From: Proteobacteria bacterium UBA6522
GTDB taxonomy: Bacteria; Pseudomonadota; Gammaproteobacteria; Steroidobacterales; Rariloculaceae
NCBI GenBank assembly: GCA_002434915.1
Contig: DJLG01000140.1
Span: 1-18,129, forward strand
Direction: 5' to 3'
Length of the DNA stretch: 18,129 nt
Position numbers and translations under genes: made by a program. Every line of letters begins with the position of its first letter. Position 1 is the first letter of the stretch. This document shows, piece after piece, positions 7,747-15,010 of this stretch. The notes below the pieces were generated by a model that was not told the DNA's origin, ran no database searches, and saw nothing but the letters and a program-made list of their open reading frames with translations.

Positions 7747-7950
7747 TTAGAAATCAATGCAACGGCCCGCCCGCTCCCAATCACCAAATCGGGTTGGCTC
7801 TGGCCCTTTAGGTCCATCGACCTCTTGCGGCCTTTCTGTTTGCCCGCTTTCGGAAGCCGACGAGACACCACCGTCGTTCCCATTTTTGGTTTCCGTACCG
7901 GGCGCAACTCCTCTGTCCTGACACTTATCTGCTTTTTGAAGCCTGCGCAT
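7747..7950 (-). CDS. SDHAF4 homologue (DUF1674), succinate dehydrogenase assembly factor
   Basis: A 67-codon gene hidden under longer spurious ORFs on both strands. Translation from ATG 7950 to TAA 7747 gives a charged, low-complexity N-terminus and the C-terminus PEPTRFGDWERAGRCIDF. That is the DUF1674/SDHAF4 signature, nearly identical to the end of human SDHAF4, and it stops right after the IDF as the family does. SDHAF4 binds flavinated SdhA and protects it before it joins SdhB (known for mitochondria). Position supports the call: it is on the same strand, immediately upstream of sdhC and first in an operon whose last gene is another SdhA factor, sdhE. An in-frame TAA directly precedes the ATG, so the start cannot lie further up. 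There is no clear Shine-Dalgarno. The coding bases look more GC-rich than the neighbours. Confidence 0.88.
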   Translation of the reverse strand: MRRLQKADKCQDRGVAPGTETKNGNDGGVSSASESGQTERPQEVDGPKGPEPTRFGDWERAGRCIDF

Positions 7951-7992
7951 TTATTAAGTCTGCCAGAAACCATGTTTTTTCGCACTATCTAA

Positions 7993-8052
7993 GACTACAA
8001 AAAAAGAAGAGACTATGTTTATAGACTAAAATAGCAATTGTGACTAAGACTA
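7993..8052. repeat. Five GACTA copies in the divergent ygfZ/sdh promoter region
   Basis: GACTA begins at 7993, 8011, 8024, 8042 and 8048. Most copies read AGACTA or TGACTA, four to five of them inside 60 bp between the two divergent transcription units. The spacings are 18, 13, 18 and 6 nt. They cover the candidate -35/-10 of the sdh operon. This may be an operator for an unknown regulator or a chance cluster in AT-rich DNA. Confidence 0.35.
8018..8046 (-). promoter_or_regulatory. Candidate promoter of the sdhAF4-sdhCDAB-sdhE operon
   Basis: On the minus strand, TAGTCA (8046-8041) and TATAAA (8023-8018) are separated by 17 nt. This would place the start point near 8011 and give a leader of about 60 nt before sdhAF4. 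The match is 4/6 and 5/6 to the sigma-70 boxes. It lies inside the divergent ygfZ/sdh region and overlaps the start of ygfZ, together with a cluster of GACTA repeats. Confidence 0.35.
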
Positions 8053-8954
8053 TGCGACCAATATTTCACCTACTTCCCGCTATTCGCTTTATTAAAGTGA
8101 AGGGTGCTGATGCAGAAACATTTCTCAATGCACAACTAAGCCAAAATATTGATTTAAAAGGGCCTGATAAAGCTACTCTTGCTGCATGGCATGACTCTAA
8201 AGGTCGAGTACTTGCTCTTTTTCATGTTTTTACATATGACGATGGCTGGCTTCTCATGGTCCATGGAGAAAATTCTGAAAATATCACCCAAAAATTAAAC
8301 TTATTTGTATTACGGGATAATGTGGAAATTTGTGACGTTTCTTCAAAATGGTTTGGAGCAATCCTATTAAACAATCTTGATTTACGGATTGAAGACCATA
8401 ATAAAGCCCTAGATCATGAATATAAAAATATCGTCAGAAAAGACGATTCTTTAATGTTTAAATTAAATTCTCATGCTACTTATCTAGTAGCACCAAAGGA
8501 CAGGAAAAATTCAACTGAATCAGAGTTTGAAACCACTACTGATTTAGAAGGAGAACTTGCTGAAATTCAAACGGGATTAATTAACATTTCACCTGCACTA
8601 AGCCAACGTTTCACACCCCAGATGCTAAACCTGGATAAGCTTGGTGCATTATCCTTTAAAAAAGGCTGTTATCCAGGACAGGAAGTAATTGCACGCATTC
8701 AAAATCTTGGGAAAGTTAAACGTCGTGTGTTTCGATACTCAGGCTCTCTGTCTTGTCCACCAAGTATCGGCAGTGTATTAGTTGACCTAGAAGGAACGCC
8801 TATAGGCGAAGTTATACGTAGCGTCCAAACAAATTCACAACGTGTAGAGCTACTAGCAATCATAAGGATTGATGCAGCTAAAAAACCTTTGAATCTTTCT
8901 AAAGAGCCACAGAAACCTTTAATGTGGGAACCTCTGCCTTGGGATACTCTTTAA
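8040..8954 (+). CDS. ygfZ: YgfZ/IBA57-family folate-binding Fe-S maturation protein
   Basis: Cytoplasmic tetrahydrofolate-dependent protein of the GcvT/aminomethyltransferase fold, needed for activity of certain Fe-S enzymes; the mitochondrial homologue is IBA57. The 304-residue product has an N-terminal GcvT-like domain (FLNAQLSQNI near 28-37, AAWHDSKGRVLALF near 48-61). The family signature KKGCYPGQEVIARI lies at about 207-220, with the functional Cys210. The usual GKVKRRVFR follows and a small C-terminal beta domain ends the protein. The first start is GTG 8040; ATG 8052 in the same frame is equally possible, and neither has a good Shine-Dalgarno. It is divergent from the sdh operon, which fits Fe-S maturation of SdhB. 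In E. coli, ygfZ also lies beside sdhE (ygfY). Its last four bases overlap lysS tail to tail. Confidence 0.93.
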   Translation: MTKTMRPIFHLLPAIRFIKVKGADAETFLNAQLSQNIDLKGPDKATLAAWHDSKGRVLALFHVFTYDDGWLLMVHGENSENITQKLNLFVLRDNVEICDVSSKWFGAILLNNLDLRIEDHNKALDHEYKNIVRKDDSLMFKLNSHATYLVAPKDRKNSTESEFETTTDLEGELAEIQTGLINISPALSQRFTPQMLNLDKLGALSFKKGCYPGQEVIARIQNLGKVKRRVFRYSGSLSCPPSIGSVLVDLEGTPIGEVIRSVQTNSQRVELLAIIRIDAAKKPLNLSKEPQKPLMWEPLPWDTL

Positions 8955-10450
8955 GATTCAGGCTTTAGGTGAGGAAATAGAAGAACATCACGAATCGATG
9001 GAGAGTCCGTCATCAACATTATTAGTCTATCAATACCGATACCTAAACCAGCTGCTGGGGGCATTCCATATTCTAAAGCTCTGATGTAATCATTATCAAA
9101 ATACATAGCCTCATCGTCACCTTTTGCCTTTGCTTGTGCCTGTTCTTGAAACCTCCTCGCCTGATCCTCTGGATCATTTAGCTCGGAGAATCCATTTGCT
9201 ATTTCTCTACCAAAAATAAATAGTTCGAATCGATCCGTAAGGAAAGCATCATCATCTTTACAGCGTGCTAGCGGCGAAACCTCTGCTGGATACTCAGTAA
9301 CAAACACGGGGCCTGCCAAATGCCTCTCTACGGTTGCCTCAAACAATTCGATCTGTAACTTACCCGCGCCATCATCATCCTTATACTTAATTGCACGCTT
9401 ATCACAAACTAAACGTAATTGCTCAAGATCCCTAGGGTTACCAGCCAAATCAGGATTATGCTGAACAAGCCCTTTCTCAATCGTCATAACCTCAAAGTCA
9501 CTTTTTAAATCAATAATTTGATCTTGATAGTTCAACTGGTCAGTACCGAGCACTGCACGCGCTGACTCTCGAATAAGCGTCTGAGTAAGACCTATAAGAT
9601 CTCTATAGTTTGCATAAGCTTGATAGATCTCAAGCATCGTAAACTCAGGATTATGTTGGGTTGAGATGCCTTCATTACGGAAGCTTCGATTGATTTCATA
9701 TACACGATCTAATCCTCCAACCAGCAAACGCTTTAGATAAAGTTCAGGAGCTACACGCAGATAAAGTGGCATGTCCAATGCATTGTGATGAGTTGTAAAA
9801 GGTTTGGCGAGAGCTCCTCCAGGTATTGGGTGCATCATCGGGGTTTCAACTTCCGCAAAACCCAATGAATCAAGAGATGATCTCAAAAAACGTATGATTT
9901 CCCTGCGTATTTGAAATACATGGCGAGTTTCTTCGCTAACGATTAAATCCAAATAACGCTGCCTAAGCTTTAGCTCTTGGTCTACAAGACCATGCCATTT
10001 TTCAGGCATCGGACGAAGAGATTTTACAAGCAACCGTAAATTACCTGTACGTACCGACAACTCACCAGTTTTAGTCTTAAAAAGCTCCCCCTCAGCCCCT
10101 AAAATATCTCCAACATCCCAAGACTTAAAGGCCTGGTAAGTCTCTGCAGAGACCCGGTCACGTTCTACATAAAGCTGTATTTGGCCAGAACTATCCTGGA
10201 TTTTAACGAAGCTAGCCTTACCCATCACTCGTTTCGCCATCATACGACCCGCGACGCGCACAGAAATAGATTCCCCATCAAAAGCAGATGCCTTTCGCTC
10301 CCCATAGGCAGAAAGCAGTTCGCCTGCTAGCGAGTCACGACAAAAATCATTTGGAAAAGCATTTCCATCACGAAGCCTATCAAGCTTCTCACGCCTTTCA
10401 GTGATAAGTTTATTTTCACCTTGTGAGGTTTTCTCTATTGATTCTGACAT
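8951..10450 (-). CDS. lysS: Lysyl-tRNA synthetase, class II
   Basis: Charges tRNA-Lys with lysine in the cytoplasm. The 499-residue product is of family length. An OB-fold anticodon-binding domain (about residues 65-150, with VAGRMMAKRVMGKASFVKIQD) precedes the class II catalytic core. Motif 1 lies around EVETPMMHPIPGG, motif 2 is SFRNEGISTQHNPEFTMLE and motif 3 is GLGIGIDRLIMLMTD near the C-terminus. ATG at 10450 follows the prfB stop by 3 nt, as in the E. coli prfB-lysS pair, with AAGG inside the prfB end as a likely ribosome-binding site. Its 3' end overlaps the convergent ygfZ: the two TAA stops share the palindrome TTAA. Confidence 0.98.
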   Translation of the reverse strand: MSESIEKTSQGENKLITERREKLDRLRDGNAFPNDFCRDSLAGELLSAYGERKASAFDGESISVRVAGRMMAKRVMGKASFVKIQDSSGQIQLYVERDRVSAETYQAFKSWDVGDILGAEGELFKTKTGELSVRTGNLRLLVKSLRPMPEKWHGLVDQELKLRQRYLDLIVSEETRHVFQIRREIIRFLRSSLDSLGFAEVETPMMHPIPGGALAKPFTTHHNALDMPLYLRVAPELYLKRLLVGGLDRVYEINRSFRNEGISTQHNPEFTMLEIYQAYANYRDLIGLTQTLIRESARAVLGTDQLNYQDQIIDLKSDFEVMTIEKGLVQHNPDLAGNPRDLEQLRLVCDKRAIKYKDDDGAGKLQIELFEATVERHLAGPVFVTEYPAEVSPLARCKDDDAFLTDRFELFIFGREIANGFSELNDPEDQARRFQEQAQAKAKGDDEAMYFDNDYIRALEYGMPPAAGLGIGIDRLIMLMTDSPSIRDVLLFPHLKPES

Positions 10451-10453
10451 TTC

Positions 10454-11549
10454 TTATAAACCTTGTTTCAAACTTTCCTCAAGAAAAGGATCAAGATCAC
10501 CATCCAGTATGGCACTAGGGTTTCCACTTTCAAAACCCGTACGCAAATCTTTAATTCTTGACTGGTCAAGCACATAGGAACGAATCTGGCTACCCCAACC
10601 GATATCTGCTTTACCTTTTTCCAAAGACTCTGCCTCTTCTTGACGTTTTTGTTGCTCCTGCTCATATAACCGTGCTCTTAGCTGCCCCATTGCTGTTGCA
10701 CGATTCTTATGCTGAGAACGATCATTCTGACATTGAACGACGATCCCAGAAGGCAAATGTGTAATACGCACGGCTGATTCAGTCTTATTGACATGCTGCC
10801 CTCCAGCCCCACTTGCACGATAGACATCAACCCTAAGATCGCTTGGGTCTATCTCAACATCCACCTCATCCTCAATTTCAGGCGAAACAAAAATGGCAGC
10901 AAAAGAAGTATGTCGTCTATGGCCTGCATCAAAAGGTGATTTTCTCACTAAACGATGAACACCAGTTTCAGTTCTTACCCAGCCATAAGCATAATCTCCG
11001 CTTAATAAAACACTGGCGCTTTTAAGTCCTGCAACATCTCCAGGGGAATACTCAAGTATCTCTGCTTCAAATCCACGAGACTCTGCCCACCGAAGATACA
11101 TTCTAAACAACATCTCAGCCCAATCCTGCGCTTCAGTACCACCAGACCCAGACTGAATATCAAGATAAGCATTATGCGCATCCATCTCTTTGGAAAACAT
11201 ACGAAAAAACTCTAAGCGCTGAACTTCTTTTTGGGTTTTTATAACATCATCAGAAATATCCTGAAGAGCCTCATCATCAGCCTCCTCACGCGCAAGCCTA
11301 GATAACTGATCTGCATCAGTCAGAAACGAGCCTATCCTATCAAGAGTAGTTATTATTGATTCAAGACTAGCGCGTTCCTTTCCAAGACCTTGAGCTCGAC
11401 TTTGATCCTCCCATACAGCAGGGTCTTCAAGCTCTCTATCAACCTCCTCAAGTCTTTCAAGCTTACCTTCATAGTCAAAGATACCCCCTAAGGGCAATAC
11501 AACGTCCATGAAGCTCAGAAATCTTTGAATTAAGCTCACCAAATTCCAT
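10454..11549 (-). CDS. prfB: Peptide chain release factor 2, with +1 programmed frameshift
   Basis: Recognises UGA and UAA stop codons and triggers peptide release. Translation starts at ATG 11549 and runs 24 codons (MEFGELNSKISELHG onward, to LRGYL) to an in-frame TGA at 11477-11475. A +1 shift at CTT-TGA-C continues into the long frame (DYEGKLERLEEV onward), giving 364 residues in all. The tripeptide anticodon SPF lies at about 204-206, the catalytic GGQ at about 249-251, and the C-terminus is LKQGL. The long frame taken alone would need a spurious GTG start at 11542. It lies between recJ (59 nt upstream) and lysS (3 nt downstream), as in E. coli. The 1096-nt span is a multiple of three plus one, consistent with one +1 shift. 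Confidence 0.97.
11474..11489 (-). promoter_or_regulatory. prfB autoregulatory +1 frameshift signal
   Basis: The minus strand reads CTTAGGGGGTATCTTTGAC. The Shine-Dalgarno-like AGGGGG (11489-11484) lies 3 nt before the slippery CTT (11480-11478), followed by TGA (11477-11475) and C (11474). This matches the E. coli prfB site, where low RF2 levels favour the shift past the poor UGA-C stop. Confidence 0.96.
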
Positions 11550-11570
11550 ATTCTATCCAGATACCAAGGG

Positions 11571-11587
11571 GCGCTAAATAATAGCGC
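11571..11587 (-). promoter_or_regulatory. Hairpin in the recJ-prfB gap
   Basis: GCGCTA (11571-11576) and TAGCGC (11582-11587) form a 6-bp perfect stem with a 5-nt AT loop, 22 nt before the prfB ATG. No T run follows on the minus strand, so a simple terminator is unlikely. It may be a weak attenuator or a barrier separating recJ from prfB, or a chance structure. Confidence 0.3.
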
Positions 11588-11608
11588 AATCAGGTCTCAC
11601 TCACATGG

Positions 11609-13309
11609 CTAAACTTCAAAGGGCTGGATATGTTCAACAATAAGCTGAATCTTAGGTGATGCGTAATAAGTATTTACATTCAATCGGTAAACAAGATGAA
11701 GTAACTCGCCTACCTGCAAGTTTTCTGGAGCACAATTAAATGCTATTGCATCTAGAGGTTTATTATTGCTATGAGTCTTTATGGACATTTTTAAATGCTT
11801 ATCACCTAGTACACGTTGACTGAGTAACAAAAACGAGCCTTCAAAAAGAGGTTCTGGGAAACCCTGACCCCAAGGCCCAACATCATTGAGTAAAGATGCA
11901 ACCTCCAGAGTTAACTCACTATCAAGCAAGACACCGTCTGTCATAATTTTTTCGTCAAAGTCTTCTGGACCAAGACTTTTCTCTCCAAATGACTTTATAG
12001 CAACCTGGAATAAATCATACCCGGTAGATTTTAGAGTAAGACCTGCTGCCATTGCATGCCCTCCAAATCGACTTATCAGTCCAGGATGTTGAGAATCAAC
12101 AGCCACAAGCGCGTCACGGAGATGAAATCCAGCAATAGATCTACCAGATCCTTTCAAAAACCCGGATTCTGTAGGAGCAAAGGCAAATGCTGGACGGTTA
12201 TATTTATCCTTAATCTTAGACGCTACTAAACCTACCACTCCCTCATGCCAATCGTCTCTCAATAAGCAAAGAACGGGGGATAATTCTCCATCTACTATAG
12301 AGTCCTCAGCATCCATAAGATCTATCGCCTCAGCATGCATTCTCGACTCTAATACTTGCCTATCTTGATTAAAGTTATGTAGTTGTTTTGCTAGGCTTAA
12401 GGCTTCTTCCGGGGAGTTCGTCAATAAACAACGGACCCCTATTGACATATCATCTAGTCGGCCAGCGGCATTTAGCCTTGGAGCAATTTGATAAGCTAAT
12501 GTTGTTCCCGTGACTGTATGATGAGGTATCTTAGCTACCTTGCATAAAGCTAATAGCCCAGGACGACAGGATCCCGCACGTATTCTTGCAAGACCTTGTT
12601 CAATCAATATACGATTACTATGATCTAGTTTTACAAGATCAGCTATCGTTCCTAAAGCAACTAAATCTAAAAAATCAGGCACAATCGAAGAAAGACCAAG
12701 GCGACGCCCTAATGCTGCTAAAAGGTAAAAGGACACTCCTACACCAGCAAGGTTTTTACCTAAAAAATCATTATCAACAAGATTTGGGTTAATAATGACA
12801 TTTGCAGCTGGCAACTCCTTTCCAGGTAAATGGTGGTCGGTAACTAGAACATCGATCCCTAGTTCTCGAGCAGCCGCAACTCCTGCCACACTAGTAACCC
12901 CATTATCTACTGTCACAATTAGTTCAGGGGCTTTGCTCTGTATCTGTTCAACTAGCTCAACAGTGAGGCCATAACCAAGCTTAAAACGGTCTGGAATAAA
13001 AAACGATACATCCTTAAAGCCAAACAACCGCAAACAAAGAAGCATTAGTGAGGTACTAGTTGCACCATCCGCATCAAAATCACCAACTATAGTGATTTTA
13101 TTACCCCTATGACGAATTATTAGATCTACTGCCTTATCGAGGGATTGGAATTCGCCTACAGGACGCAATCCTCTCAAAGATAGGTCAATTTCTGATGTCG
13201 ACTGTATTTCTCGACGAGAAAAAACCTGCCGAATCACACGATGTGTACCTTCAGGCCATGACCAATAATCTGATCCACGTATTTTTGAACGTTCTTCGAT
13301 TCTTAGCAC
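11609..13309 (-). CDS. recJ: Single-stranded-DNA-specific exonuclease RecJ
   Basis: 5'-to-3' exonuclease of the DHH phosphoesterase family, used in RecF-pathway recombination, mismatch repair and base-excision repair. Motifs in order: GDFDADGATST (motif I), VTVDNGVTS (motif II) and LVTDHHLPG (motif III, the DHH). An asparagine/proline motif INPN follows, then the DHHA1 box FGGHAMAAGLTL and a C-terminal OB fold. With GTG 13309 the product is 566 residues, matching the family, whose members begin shortly before the basic segment seen here (LRIEERSKIRG). The frame stays open to a TTG at 13360, adding 17 residues, but that would overlap the divergent gene's upstream coding frame. It is the first gene of the recJ-prfB-lysS operon. 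Confidence 0.95.
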   Translation of the reverse strand: MLRIEERSKIRGSDYWSWPEGTHRVIRQVFSRREIQSTSEIDLSLRGLRPVGEFQSLDKAVDLIIRHRGNKITIVGDFDADGATSTSLMLLCLRLFGFKDVSFFIPDRFKLGYGLTVELVEQIQSKAPELIVTVDNGVTSVAGVAAARELGIDVLVTDHHLPGKELPAANVIINPNLVDNDFLGKNLAGVGVSFYLLAALGRRLGLSSIVPDFLDLVALGTIADLVKLDHSNRILIEQGLARIRAGSCRPGLLALCKVAKIPHHTVTGTTLAYQIAPRLNAAGRLDDMSIGVRCLLTNSPEEALSLAKQLHNFNQDRQVLESRMHAEAIDLMDAEDSIVDGELSPVLCLLRDDWHEGVVGLVASKIKDKYNRPAFAFAPTESGFLKGSGRSIAGFHLRDALVAVDSQHPGLISRFGGHAMAAGLTLKSTGYDLFQVAIKSFGEKSLGPEDFDEKIMTDGVLLDSELTLEVASLLNDVGPWGQGFPEPLFEGSFLLLSQRVLGDKHLKMSIKTHSNNKPLDAIAFNCAPENLQVGELLHLVYRLNVNTYYASPKIQLIVEHIQPFEV

Positions 13310-13415
13310 AAGATATACGCTTATAATCCAGTCTGCCCCTAATCGGAGAAAGCTTATCAAGTTTATCAGGGAAAGTTCAGATGCTAATTTAATTTCCGCA
13401 TGGGACGCAGGATGC

Positions 13416-13727
13416 GTGCGGGTAGGCGAACAATGGATACATAGTCATTTAATAATATCAGCCCAAAATCTACTAACTGATTGGAATGTATCAGACCCCA
13501 ACTCCCTTACCCTTGCAGACCTTGAGCTAGCAATAGCTTTTGAGCCAGAGCTTATAATTCTTGGAACTGGCAACTCCGTATGCATTCCAAATCTAGATTT
13601 AATGGCTGAAGCAGCTAACCAAGGAATTGGGTTAGAGATTATGGATACACCGGCAGCATGCAGAACATACAATGTTTTAGTGCATGAAAATCGTGCTGTA
13701 GTCGCTGCATTATTCCTTACACTGTAA
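13416..13727 (+). CDS. Mth938-like (DUF498, NDUFAF3-related) protein; true start probably upstream
   Basis: Small single-domain protein. The C-terminal half is diagnostic: PELIILGTG at about 49-57 and the box GLEIMDTPAACRTYNVLVHENRAVVAALF at about 75-101. Mitochondrial relatives (NDUFAF3) assist complex I assembly; the bacterial role is not established. The coordinates given use the first conventional initiator, GTG 13416, giving 103 residues. The same frame continues upstream without a stop and encodes a plausible family N-terminus (FIRESSDANLISAWDAGC), but it contains no ATG, GTG or TTG. An ATC at 13356, 7 nt after GGAG, would begin the protein MKFIRESS, as in many relatives. This is therefore either a rare ATC start, a base error in an ATG, or a truncated product. 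The gene is divergent from recJ and convergent with nlpD. Confidence 0.85.
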   Translation: MRVGEQWIHSHLIISAQNLLTDWNVSDPNSLTLADLELAIAFEPELIILGTGNSVCIPNLDLMAEAANQGIGLEIMDTPAACRTYNVLVHENRAVVAALFLTL

Positions 13728-13748
13728 GTCTTTTTTAAACTTCCTTTG

Positions 13749-14420
13749 TTATCTAGGAAGATAGATTAGGGGATCAACAGATGCGCCATTACGCCGAATC
13801 TCAAAGTGAAGTTGAGGTTGTTGTCCTGGCCCTAAGCCCATAGCTGCAATCACCTGTCCCTGCTCTACCAAGTCACCCTCAGAGACTATCAGATGGTCAT
13901 TATGTCCATAAGCACTTAGATATGTGGGGTTATGTTGAATGATTAATAACTGACCATATGCAACTAGTTCATCCCCCGCATAAACTACTTGACCCGTTGC
14001 TGCTGCATGAATGTCATATCCTAGCTCCCCCCCTATTCCAATCCCCTTTCCAGTACCAATATCAGAGCCATAAGCACTTAATAGTGGCCCTTTAATAGGC
14101 CATAACCAGTCTGGGGACGGTAAAATGGGCTGATCAAAAACTTGTTCTGAGTCTTGAGAATCGCGCTGTACAGAAACAGTTCTAGACCTAGCGTTAGGAG
14201 TAAGGTTAAGTTGCTGGTTAACAAAGATAAGATCTGGGTTATCTATTTGATTCCATTGAGCAATATTCCTAGCATCCAGGCCATATCGCCATGCTATTAT
14301 TTGTAACGTCTCGCCCGCTTGAACCACATGAACACGAGGACCATATTCTACGATTGTTGGCGTACAACCAAACAGCAACATCATCACTAAAACAATGCTA
14401 TACAGCTTATAGACTATCAC
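13749..14420 (-). CDS. nlpD: NlpD-like lipoprotein (LysM + LytM domains)
   Basis: Outer-membrane lipoprotein that activates a periplasmic amidase (AmiC in E. coli) during daughter-cell separation. From GTG 14420 the product has 223 residues, beginning with a short signal peptide ending in the lipobox LFGC (lipidated Cys19). A LysM domain follows (about 30-73, VHVVQAGETLQIIAWRYGL through FVNQQLNL), then a linker and a C-terminal M23/LytM fold (about 110-220). The metalloprotease residues are degenerate: the HxxxD position reads ELGYD and the HxH reads QLH, as expected for an activator rather than an enzyme. The start at 14420 lies just after the yqaA stop; an upstream TTG-type start at 14483 would overlap yqaA and spoil the signal peptide. 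rpoS, the usual downstream gene, is absent. Confidence 0.9.
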   Translation of the reverse strand: MIVYKLYSIVLVMMLLFGCTPTIVEYGPRVHVVQAGETLQIIAWRYGLDARNIAQWNQIDNPDLIFVNQQLNLTPNARSRTVSVQRDSQDSEQVFDQPILPSPDWLWPIKGPLLSAYGSDIGTGKGIGIGGELGYDIHAAATGQVVYAGDELVAYGQLLIIQHNPTYLSAYGHNDHLIVSEGDLVEQGQVIAAMGLGPGQQPQLHFEIRRNGASVDPLIYLPR

Positions 14421-14425
14421 GCTCG

Positions 14426-15010
14426 TCAAACACCCAAACGAAGCAAAAGATATACACTCACAAATAATACTAGTAAAAACCATCCAATCTTCTCGATATG
14501 GTTTCGTAATTTGTTTTCCATGGACTCTCCACCCCAGAGCAGAACCCCGGCCACTAAAAAAAATCTGCTACCTCGTCCTATCAAGGAAGCTAAAATAAAT
14601 ACTGGTAGCAGCATATTCAATGCTCCAGCAGCAATGGTAAATACCTTATAGGGTATTGGAGAAAATCCAGCTATAAAAACAGCCAACAAGCCCCATTCCA
14701 GGAACCAGTCTGTAGCTTCAAGATAACTATCCCAATATCCAAACTGCACTAAAAAAGGTTCTATTGCATCTAATGCCAGCAGGCCTATTAGATAACCGAA
14801 TAAGCCACCAATAACTGATGCAATAGTAGTTATAAAAGCGTAACGCCATCCAAACTTAGGTCTGGCAAGCGTCATAGGTACAAGCATCGCATCAGGAGGA
14901 ATAGGAAAAAAAGAGGACTCTGCAAAACTGAGAGCAAACAGATAACGCTCTGCTTGAGGATGCCTGGACAGACTTATAGTGTAATCATATAACCTAGTGA
15001 ACAACTTCAA
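14426..15010 (-). CDS. YqaA-type DedA/SNARE-associated (VTT) membrane protein
   Basis: A 194-residue integral membrane protein of the DedA/VTT superfamily, YqaA branch; relatives are linked to lipid flipping and membrane homeostasis, but the exact function of this branch is uncertain. Visible features are the re-entrant-loop box FAESSFFPIPPDAMLVPMTLARP (about 29-51) and the second box FIAGFSPIPYKVFTIAAGA (about 112-130). There are four to five hydrophobic helices and a short charged C-terminal region before the last helix. Initiation is at TTG 15010, overlapping the pcm TGA in a TTGA. AGGA lies 8 nt upstream, which makes this start convincing. The surE-pcm-yqaA-nlpD order is conserved in several gammaproteobacteria. 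Confidence 0.88.
   Translation of the reverse strand: MKLFTRLYDYTISLSRHPQAERYLFALSFAESSFFPIPPDAMLVPMTLARPKFGWRYAFITTIASVIGGLFGYLIGLLALDAIEPFLVQFGYWDSYLEATDWFLEWGLLAVFIAGFSPIPYKVFTIAAGALNMLLPVFILASLIGRGSRFFLVAGVLLWGGESMENKLRNHIEKIGWFLLVLFVSVYLLLRLGV

Noticed and set aside
7707..7985. 92-codon minus-strand ORF overlapping the sdhAF4 position in another frame
   Set aside because: Its product is a basic, featureless sequence. The SDHAF4 signature lies in a different frame of the same bases, so this is a shadow ORF.
7732..7992. 86-codon plus-strand ORF opposite sdhAF4
   Set aside because: Antisense to a recognised gene, no recognisable domain, and it runs into the promoter region of ygfZ.
7690..8039. 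Possible structured RNA (6S, RNase P RNA or tmRNA) in the relatively GC-rich gap before sdhC
   Set aside because: No match by eye to the conserved parts of these RNAs, and the GC-rich part is explained by the sdhAF4 coding frame.
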